5,054 bases of DNA from JBBDIO01 sp040880365 (GTDB lineage: Bacteria; Chloroflexota; Anaerolineae; Caldilineales; Caldilineaceae): NCBI GenBank assembly GCA_040880365.1, contig JBBDIO010000141.1, positions 1 to 5,054 of the forward strand, given 5' to 3'. The notes under the pieces were generated by a model. It saw only the letters and a program-made list of their open reading frames with translations. It was not told the DNA's origin and did not search any database. A program made the translations under genes and the position numbers. Below are positions 1 through 5,054 of the stretch, one piece after another. Position 1 is the first letter of the stretch. Every line of letters starts with the position of its first letter.

Positions 1-423
1 GTCTTTCGTCATTCGCTGTTGCCGGCGGCGTCGATTGTGCTTTCGGGGGTGGGCTTCTGGGCGCTTTCCATGCGCGGCATGATGGTGACGGTCGAAGGTG
101 AGGACTATGTGACGCTGGCCGAGGCCAAAGGCTTGCCGCCCCATCGCATCTTTCTCTGGTATGCCATGCGCAATGGCCTTTTGCCCCAAACCACGTCCCT
201 CGCGCTTTCGTTGGGCACAGTGCTTTCGGGCGCGCTGTTGGTGGAGATCATCTTCCGCTATCCGGGCATTGGTTCGCTGCTCTTTCGCGCGATTACCGGC
301 TTCGATTATTTCACTATCTACGGTGTGGTTTTCTTCATTATTGTCACGATTGCCGTCGCCACGCTGATTCTCGATCTTATCTACCCTCTGCTCGATCCCA
401 GAATCCAATATCAGCGCTCATAA
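1..423 (+). CDS. ABC importer permease subunit 1 (DppB/OppB type), 5'-truncated by window edge
   Basis: Inner-membrane channel subunit of a Dpp/Opp-type ABC importer; it would pair with the permease encoded next. The reading frame is open from base 1, so the start lies outside the window and 140 C-terminal residues are visible. About three membrane segments can be seen (visible residues 7-25, 66-86, 106-128). Between the first two lies the cytoplasmic EAA loop that docks on the ATPase (EDYVTLAEAKG at 34-44, then RNGLLP at 57-62). The family-typical VEIIFRYPGIGSLL (81-94) and the C-terminal LLDPRI (130-135) are present. The gene ends with TAA, 25 bp before the next gene, which fits one transcript. 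Family membership is clear. Substrate is not: members of this family carry peptides, nickel or oligosaccharides. The binding protein and the N-terminal part of this subunit should be upstream. Confidence 0.95.
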   Translation, partial: VFRHSLLPAASIVLSGVGFWALSMRGMMVTVEGEDYVTLAEAKGLPPHRIFLWYAMRNGLLPQTTSLALSLGTVLSGALLVEIIFRYPGIGSLLFRAITGFDYFTIYGVVFFIIVTIAVATLILDLIYPLLDPRIQYQRS

Positions 424-448
424 TCTACACCAGAAGGGACGCACACTC

Positions 449-1297
449 ATGCGAGTCTTTCTACGTTCTATGCGCCGCAATCCCCAGCTTGTACTCGGCG
501 GCGGCTTGTTGCTTGCCATGCTCATCGTTTGGCTTATCGGCTATTTTATGGTCGATGTGAACATGGCGCGCCCGCTGTCGGCGCTGCCCGATATGCCACC
601 TTCGGAGCAATATCTGCTGGGCACCGACAGCGCGGGGCGCCAGATGCTCGCGGTCATCATTGCGGGCGCGCCGCTTACGCTGCGCATCGGTCTTTTGGCG
701 GGTGCGGTGGGGCTGCTCATTGGTATTATTCTGGGCTTTTCGGCAGGCTATTTTGGCGGTGTCGTCGATTTGATTATCCGTGGGGCCGCAGATGTGGCGT
801 TGACCATCCCCGCGCTGGCGGTGCTGGTGGTGATCGCATCGGTGATCAAGGATGTTCTGAGCGTTCAGGTCATGGGTCTGATCATTGCCTCGTTGGCGTG
901 GATGTGGCCGACGCGTACCATCCGTTCGCAGGTGTTGAGTATGCGTGAACGGGCCCATGTGGAGGTTGCCCGGCTTTCGGGGCTGAATGGCCTGGAGATC
1001 AACTTCAAAGAACTAATGCCCAATCTGTTGCCCTATCTGGCCGCCAGCTTTGTGGGCGCGGTGGCGGCTTCGGTGTTGGCCGCTATCGGGCTGGAAGCAT
1101 TGGGGCTGGGACCGCAGGCGGAACCGACACTGGGCATGACAATTTTCTGGTCGATTTATCATGGGGCTATGTTGCGGGGCATGTGGTGGTGGTGGGGGCC
1201 GCCCATGATCATCATCGTTTTGCTCTTTATCGGCCTCTTTCTGCTGGCTTCGGGCCTCGACCGCATTGCTAATCCTAGAGTACGGAGAACTGCATGA
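449..1297 (+). CDS. ABC importer permease subunit 2 (DppC/OppC type)
   Basis: Second membrane channel subunit of the importer, 282 residues, the usual size for DppC/OppC. The N-terminus has a basic cytoplasmic stretch (MRVFLRSMRRNPQ) and a first membrane segment at about 15-35. The family hallmark LGTDSAGRQM (57-66) follows. Further membrane segments lie near 78-100, 106-131, 140-155, 195-220 and 252-270. The EAA loop is at about 166-195 (ERAHVEVARLSGLNGLE followed by ELMPNLLP). Near the C-terminus a Trp-rich GMWWWWGPP precedes the last helix, and the protein ends NPRVRR, as in the family. The ATG has an AGAAGGG Shine-Dalgarno at 432-438, 10 bases upstream. The stop overlaps the next start (ATGA at 1294-1297), indicating translational coupling. 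The segment EALGLGPQAEPTLGMTIFW (216-234) differs from the usual peptide-transporter GLGVQPPTPSWG form and, from memory, resembles permeases annotated for oligosaccharides. That is a weak hint about substrate. Confidence 0.95.
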   Translation: MRVFLRSMRRNPQLVLGGGLLLAMLIVWLIGYFMVDVNMARPLSALPDMPPSEQYLLGTDSAGRQMLAVIIAGAPLTLRIGLLAGAVGLLIGIILGFSAGYFGGVVDLIIRGAADVALTIPALAVLVVIASVIKDVLSVQVMGLIIASLAWMWPTRTIRSQVLSMRERAHVEVARLSGLNGLEINFKELMPNLLPYLAASFVGAVAASVLAAIGLEALGLGPQAEPTLGMTIFWSIYHGAMLRGMWWWWGPPMIIIVLLFIGLFLLASGLDRIANPRVRRTA

Positions 1298-2364
1298 GCG
1301 TTGTACTAGAGGTGGAAGACCTCCACGTTTACTATGAAACCGATGCGGGGTTGGTGCGCGCGGTGCAGGGCATCGACTTTGCGCTGCGTCGAGGCGAACG
1401 ATTGGGTCTGGTCGGCGAATCGGGGTCGGGCAAATCGACAACCGTGCTGGCCCTGTTGCGCATGATTAAGCCGCCGGGCAGGATTACGGGCGGAACTGTG
1501 AAACTGGATGGCGAAAATCTGTTGGACCTGAGCGACAAGCAAATGCGCGCGCGCCGGTTTGCGGATATTGCGCTCATCCCCCAGGGTGCCATGAATTCAC
1601 TCAATCCGGTTATGCGCATTCGCCAGCAGTTGCAGGATACGATCCAGTATCACGACCGCTATTTTCCGGCGCGCAACTATCCCGAACGTATCCGCCAATT
1701 GCTGGATTCGGTGGGCCTGGAGCCTGAGGTGGCGAATGTCTATCCCCACGAGTTGAGCGGCGGCATGAAGCAACGTGTCTGCATTGCCATGGGGATTGCG
1801 CTGGAGCCTAAGGTGATCATCGCCGATGAGCCGACAAGCGCGCTGGATGTGGTGGTGCAGCGGCAGGTGATGGAGACGCTGGGCGCGGTGCAGCAAAAGA
1901 TCGATGCCGGTCTGATTCTGGTCGGGCACGATATGGGGCTGATGGCGCAGTTTGTAAACACGATCGGCGTCATGTATGCCGGGCGGCTGGTAGAGTTGCG
2001 CCCGGTAGAGGAGATTTTCGAAAATCCGTTGCATCCCTATACGCAGATGCTGATTTCCAGCCTGCCTTCGCTGGAAGGCAAGGGTATTTTTAAGGGAATT
2101 CCCGGTATCACGCCTTCGCTGTTGAAACCGCCGCCGGGCTGCGCATTTCACCCGCGCTGTCCCAAGATGTTGACCCATTGTGACGAGGACGCGCCGCCGT
2201 TGCAGACCATTGCCGCCCACCAACAGGTGGCCTGTCATCTCTATTCGGAGACGGGCGAACGCGTGGAGTGGGCAAACGGAAACTCATCGCACACGCCGGC
2301 GACGCAGACAACAGCGCAGACTACGGCACCGGCGAAACGGCGTCAGTTAGACGCTACCGACTAA
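1294..2364 (+). CDS. ABC importer ATPase subunit 1 (DppD/OppD type)
   Basis: Cytoplasmic ATPase of the importer, 356 residues. Visible motifs: Walker A GESGSGKST (41-49), Q-loop Gln97, signature LSGGMKQR (154-161), Walker B VIIADEP with catalytic Glu179, D-loop SALD (182-185) and switch His212 in VGHDMG. After the nucleotide-binding domain comes the oligopeptide-transporter C-terminal domain: HPYTQMLISSLP (247-258) and four cysteines C283, C289, C296 and C314 within PGCAFHPRCP and the following region. Such cysteines bind a [4Fe-4S] cluster in some DppD proteins. The start is set by GGAGA at 1284-1288 and a 4-bp overlap with the permease gene. Oddity: residues 321-356 form a Thr/Ala/Gln-rich, probably disordered tail, and the last nine residues (KRRQLDATD) plus the first base of the stop are encoded by the first unit of a tandem DNA repeat. 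The repeat has apparently become part of the gene end. Confidence 0.96.
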   Translation: MSVVLEVEDLHVYYETDAGLVRAVQGIDFALRRGERLGLVGESGSGKSTTVLALLRMIKPPGRITGGTVKLDGENLLDLSDKQMRARRFADIALIPQGAMNSLNPVMRIRQQLQDTIQYHDRYFPARNYPERIRQLLDSVGLEPEVANVYPHELSGGMKQRVCIAMGIALEPKVIIADEPTSALDVVVQRQVMETLGAVQQKIDAGLILVGHDMGLMAQFVNTIGVMYAGRLVELRPVEEIFENPLHPYTQMLISSLPSLEGKGIFKGIPGITPSLLKPPPGCAFHPRCPKMLTHCDEDAPPLQTIAAHQQVACHLYSETGERVEWANGNSSHTPATQTTAQTTAPAKRRQLDATD

Positions 2365-2426
2365 ACGGCGTCAGTTAGACGCTACTGACTAAACGGTGTC
2401 AATTAGACGCCACTGACTAAACGGCG
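2335..2426 (+). repeat. 28-bp tandem repeat, three units plus an 8-bp partial, each with a hairpin
   Basis: Three head-to-tail units lie at 2335-2362, 2363-2390 and 2391-2418. Each begins AAACGG and ends GACT. An 8-bp start of a fourth (AAACGGCG) is at 2419-2426, after which similarity fades. Unit 2 differs from unit 1 at one position (unit position 24); unit 3 differs from unit 2 at three (positions 7, 12, 21). Each unit contains an inverted repeat, GCGTC-AGTTA-GACGC in units 1 and 2 (arms 2340-2344/2350-2354 and 2368-2372/2378-2382) and GTGTC-AATTA-GACGC in unit 3. There are no spacers between units, so it is not a CRISPR array. The block spans the stop codon of the first ATPase gene and most of the 111-bp gap to the second. 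Because 28 is not a multiple of three, the frame shifts from unit to unit. The function is unknown; a transcribed RNA structure or a selfish dispersed repeat are both possible. Confidence 0.95.
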
Positions 2427-2475
2427 CAGCCCATCAACCATTCTCGCCTATCACGCAGCCACGCATGAGGGAACT

Positions 2476-3489
<1,014 letters not shown>

Positions 3490-3521
3490 TCGCGCAAGGG
3501 TTGGCAGGTTAAATTTATCTT

Positions 3522-4250
3522 ATGACGCTTTCAGATTGGGCCGCGGCGCTGATTGTATTGGCGGCGGCATTGTTGACGGTCATCACCGGCTTCGGTTTTG
3601 TGGTATTGAGCGCTCCTCTCCTCGCCTATCTCTACGATCCCTTGCACACAGTCTATCTGTCGGTTTTGTTGAGTACGCTGCTGTTGGGCATTTTGCTGGC
3701 AGGGCGGGAGATTCGGCGCGTTATGCGCTGGGGATTGGTGCTGCGCCTGTCGCTGTGGGGCGTGCTGGGGTTGCCGCTGGGGTTGCTCGTTGTGCCCCAC
3801 CTGGACAAAAATCAATTTCGGCTGGCGTTGGGCGTGATCACGTTGGCCTATGTGGCGTTCCGGCTGTGGGGTGGGCATTTGCGCCTGGGCCATCCCCGGT
3901 TGAGCGTGGCGCTGGCGGGTATTCTGGGCGGCGCATTCAGCACCAGCAGTGGCATGAGCGCGCTGCCGGTGATTTTTCTGGCGGGCGATATGCAGTTGGA
4001 TGCGTTTGAGCATCGCGCCACGCTGGCAGGCTATGTGTTCTTCACAGGGATAACCAGCCTGGCCGCGTTTCATCTGGCAGGCACGGCGCAGACACTCCAG
4101 TTGCAGGAAGCGGCTGTGCTGGGTCCGGCGCTGCTGGTGGGTATGCTGGGGGGCACGGCGTTGATTCGGCGTCTTTCCGAGCGGCAATTGGCGGTGGGCG
4201 TGCTCATCTATCTCGCCGTAAACGGTGTGATCGCCCTTTTGCCGGTGTAG
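3522..4250 (+). CDS. TauE/SafE (DUF81) family membrane permease
   Basis: Integral membrane protein of 242 residues, close to the usual family length. It is almost entirely hydrophobic, with about seven to eight membrane segments (roughly 6-35, 43-62, 71-93, 99-117, 127-154, 164-186, 197-215, 222-241). The two halves each carry a Gly-rich segment at equivalent places: TGFGFVVLSAPLL (22-34) and GILGGAFSTSSGMSALPVIFLA (in 133-154), matching the duplicated architecture of TauE/SafE proteins. Characterised relatives export sulfite, sulfoacetate or related organosulfur anions, but many members have unknown substrates and nothing here identifies this one. The ATG is fixed by an in-frame TAA at 3510-3512. 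The Shine-Dalgarno is weak (GGCAGG near 3503-3508, 13 bases away). It lies 32 bp after the second ATPase gene with no terminator seen between, so read-through from the importer operon is likely. A functional link to the importer is not shown. Confidence 0.88.
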   Translation: MTLSDWAAALIVLAAALLTVITGFGFVVLSAPLLAYLYDPLHTVYLSVLLSTLLLGILLAGREIRRVMRWGLVLRLSLWGVLGLPLGLLVVPHLDKNQFRLALGVITLAYVAFRLWGGHLRLGHPRLSVALAGILGGAFSTSSGMSALPVIFLAGDMQLDAFEHRATLAGYVFFTGITSLAAFHLAGTAQTLQLQEAAVLGPALLVGMLGGTALIRRLSERQLAVGVLIYLAVNGVIALLPV

Positions 4251-4254
4251 GGTA

Positions 4255-4283
4255 TTGACATTGCGTACGGAATTGCGTACTAT
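4255..4283 (+). promoter_or_regulatory. Sigma-70 type promoter of the toxin-antitoxin operon
   Basis: A consensus -35 box TTGACA (4255-4260) is separated by 17 bp from a near-consensus -10 box TACTAT (4278-4283). Transcription would begin near 4290, giving a leader of about 70 bases before the antitoxin ATG at 4359. It starts five bases after the stop of the TauE-like gene, so the toxin-antitoxin pair has its own promoter. The spacer is filled by the repeated operator described separately. The match is read directly from sequence; activity is inferred. Confidence 0.8.
4261..4280. promoter_or_regulatory. Probable YefM/YoeB autorepression operator (paired GTAC-core sites)
   Basis: TTGCGTAC occurs twice, at 4261-4268 and 4273-4280, exactly 12 bp apart on the same strand. 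The span 4265-4280 (GTACGGAATTGCGTAC) is also a palindrome with a single mismatched pair (14 of 16 bases match the reverse complement). The sites fill the spacer and overlap the -10 box, so a bound repressor would block RNA polymerase. In the E. coli yefM-yoeB operator, as I recall it, two palindromes with TGTACA cores lie 12 bp apart centre to centre; here the GTAC centres are also 12 bp apart, though the flanking core bases differ (CGTACG, CGTACT). Binding by the adjacent antitoxin is an inference. Confidence 0.65.
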
Positions 4284-4358
4284 TTGTGTGTCAGGTGATA
4301 AATCTAGGCGGGTCTGATTTAATCCTTGGAGTTGGTCAGAAGGGGGCGAGAAAGCAAA

Positions 4359-4601
4359 ATGTCTACACTGTCGGTGACCGAAGCGCGTAGTTCACTCTAC
4401 AATCTGGTGGATCAGGTTGCGGAATCACACGAGCCGGTGCTGATCACCGGCAAACGCAACAATGCGGTGTTGATTTCTGAAGAAGACTGGCGTGCAATTA
4501 ACGAAACGCTCTACTTATTGAGCATTCCTGGTATGCGTGAATCGATCCGTGAAGGCTTAGCAGCGTCCGTCGAGGAGTGCGACGAAGAGGTTGAGTGGTG
4601 A
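4359..4601 (+). CDS. yefM: Phd/YefM family antitoxin
   Basis: Antitoxin of a type II toxin-antitoxin pair, 80 residues: it should bind and neutralise the toxin encoded next and repress their shared promoter. The N-terminal part has the Phd/YefM DNA-binding fold pattern: MSTLSVTEARSSLYNLVDQV (1-20), then HEPVLITGKRNNAVLISEED (24-43), then the helix WRAINETLYLLSIPG (44-58). The C-terminal part is acidic and presumably unstructured until it wraps the toxin (ESIREGLAASVEECDEEVEW, 61-80). The ATG at 4359 aligns with family N-termini; an in-frame TTG at 4326 would add 11 basic residues not typical of the family and is less likely. A purine-rich AGAAGGGGG (4338-4346) lies rather far upstream (12 bases), so the ribosome site is not ideal. 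Base composition looks less GC-rich than the importer genes, consistent with a mobile cassette. The symbol reflects family, not proven orthology. Confidence 0.92.
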   Translation: MSTLSVTEARSSLYNLVDQVAESHEPVLITGKRNNAVLISEEDWRAINETLYLLSIPGMRESIREGLAASVEECDEEVEW

Positions 4602-4879
4602 CCGTGTCGGGTGGTGAAGCGTGGAGAATCGTCTTCACCAGACAGGCCAAACGCGATGCCAAGCGATTATCTGCATCGAATTTGCGCGCCAAGGCCGAGG
4701 AACTATTGGCAATCTTGCGTGCTGACCCGTTTCAATCACCACCAACGTATGAGAAGCTGGTGGGTGATTTGGAAGGAGCTTATTCGCGGCGCATCAATAT
4801 TCAACACCGGCTCGTATACCAGGTCTTGCCCGAACTCCGCACCGTCAAAGTAATCCGCATGTGGACTCACTACGAATAA
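4598..4879 (+). CDS. yoeB: YoeB/Txe family mRNA interferase toxin
   Basis: Toxin partner, a RelE-superfamily ribosome-dependent endoribonuclease that cuts mRNA in the ribosomal A site. Starting at 4598 it has 93 residues, slightly longer than E. coli YoeB (84) because of a short N-terminal extension before WRIVFTRQAKRDAKRL. The active-site region matches YoeB: a Glu in YEKL (equivalent to E46), the Arg in SRRINIQHRLVY (equivalent to R65) and the C-terminal His-Tyr in MWTHYE (equivalent to H83-Y84), so catalysis looks intact. One extra Glu follows the final Tyr. I chose the second of two adjacent GTG codons because it gives the common 4-bp GTGA overlap with the antitoxin stop and sits 7 bases after GAAGAGG (4584-4590). 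GTG at 4595 or at 4604 is possible. The weak GTG start and coupling would keep toxin output below antitoxin output. Confidence 0.92.
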   Translation: MTVSGGEAWRIVFTRQAKRDAKRLSASNLRAKAEELLAILRADPFQSPPTYEKLVGDLEGAYSRRINIQHRLVYQVLPELRTVKVIRMWTHYE

Positions 4880-4894
4880 TCCATCAATACATAG

Positions 4895-4944
4895 ACAGAG
4901 GCCCGTCGAGATGAATTCGACCGGCCTCTGTTGTGTTTGTTCTG
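4895..4944 (+). terminator. Rho-independent terminator after the toxin gene
   Basis: ACAGAGGCC (4895-4903) plus GTCGA (4905-4909) pair with TCGAC (4917-4921) plus GGCCTCTGT (4923-4931), leaving one C-C mismatch in a 15-bp stem and a 7-base loop. A T-rich stretch TGTGTTTGTTCTGT follows (4932-4945). The stem starts 15 bases after the toxin stop codon. It closes the toxin-antitoxin transcript and could also protect it from, or serve, a converging gene, though the minus-strand side lacks an equally strong T run. Confidence 0.88.
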
Positions 4945-4993
4945 TCCAGTGACGCCCCGTGCTTTAGAAAATACAACGCTGACTCACGCGCCT

Positions 4994-5053
4994 CTACAAA
5001 GCCTCCTGCACGCCTGTCTTTGACAATGACGCCTCAGTCGCTATCGTCTGCTG
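4994..5053 (-). other. Possible C-terminal end of a minus-strand reading frame; otherwise no gene
   Basis: The last 110 bases after the terminator hold no supported gene. One minus-strand frame is open from the window edge for 19 codons, ending at a TAG whose complement is at 4994-4996, and would read QQTIATEASLSKTGVQEAL. It could be the end of a gene converging on the toxin-antitoxin pair, but 19 codons without a recognisable motif are expected by chance. I do not assign a product. Confidence 0.15.
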
Positions 5054-5054
5054 G

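Noticed and set aside
2335..2426. CRISPR-like short repeats
   Set aside because: Units abut directly with no unique spacers, there are only three, and no cas genes are visible.
3531..4187. Long minus-strand open frame opposite the TauE-like gene
   Set aside because: Its translation is Gln/Arg/His-rich without any domain pattern, the usual shadow of a hydrophobic membrane-protein gene; the same holds for the long minus-strand frames at 461-958 and 1597-2238.
4326..4358. TTG start adding 11 residues to the antitoxin
   Set aside because: The added residues overlap the purine-rich ribosome-binding stretch and are not typical of Phd/YefM N-termini; the ATG at 4359 fits the family.
5020..5047. 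Plus-strand promoter TTGACA with TATCGT 16 bp downstream
   Set aside because: The -10 box is poor and no gene is visible before the window ends, so a chance match is likely.

Overview
The window comes from a fairly GC-rich bacterial chromosome. All genes read left to right and are packed into operons. It holds most of an ABC importer operon of the oligopeptide/dipeptide/nickel type (Dpp/Opp, PepT family), then a TauE/SafE-type membrane permease, then a YefM-YoeB type toxin-antitoxin pair with its own promoter and terminator. The protein style (RNPQ.. permease N-terminus, QDPFEVYNPFY and DEPVSMVDAS in the second ATPase) and the short intergenic tandem repeats suggest a free-living Chloroflexota-like bacterium. 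That placement is an impression, not a demonstration.

Bases 1-3489 are the importer: the C-terminal 140 residues of permease 1 (its start lies before the window), complete permease 2, ATPase 1 (4-bp overlap with permease 2), a 92-bp tandem repeat block, and ATPase 2. The two permeases form the membrane channel and the two ATPases the motor. The substrate-binding lipoprotein that the system needs is not in view and probably lies upstream. Both ATPases carry the same C-x5-C-x6-C-x17-C motif in the C-terminal domain. The substrate cannot be fixed from sequence; peptides or oligosaccharides are both plausible.

Bases 3522-4250 encode a small polytopic TauE/SafE (DUF81) permease 32 bp after ATPase 2. 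It could be the last gene of the same transcript.

Bases 4255-4944 form a self-contained toxin-antitoxin unit: a near-consensus promoter (TTGACA, 17 bp, TACTAT) whose spacer holds two TTGCGTAC repeats 12 bp apart, a Phd/YefM antitoxin, a YoeB-family mRNA interferase toxin overlapping it by 4 bp, and a strong hairpin terminator. The operator layout resembles the paired GTAC-core palindromes of the E. coli yefM-yoeB operator.

Bases 4945-5054 hold no supported gene; at most there is the tail of a minus-strand reading frame.

The points most worth a second look are the 28-bp hairpin repeats, which overlap the end of ATPase 1 and sit inside the importer operon, and the toxin-antitoxin operator. 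I see no CRISPR array, tRNA, rRNA, insertion sequence or clearly new multi-gene system.
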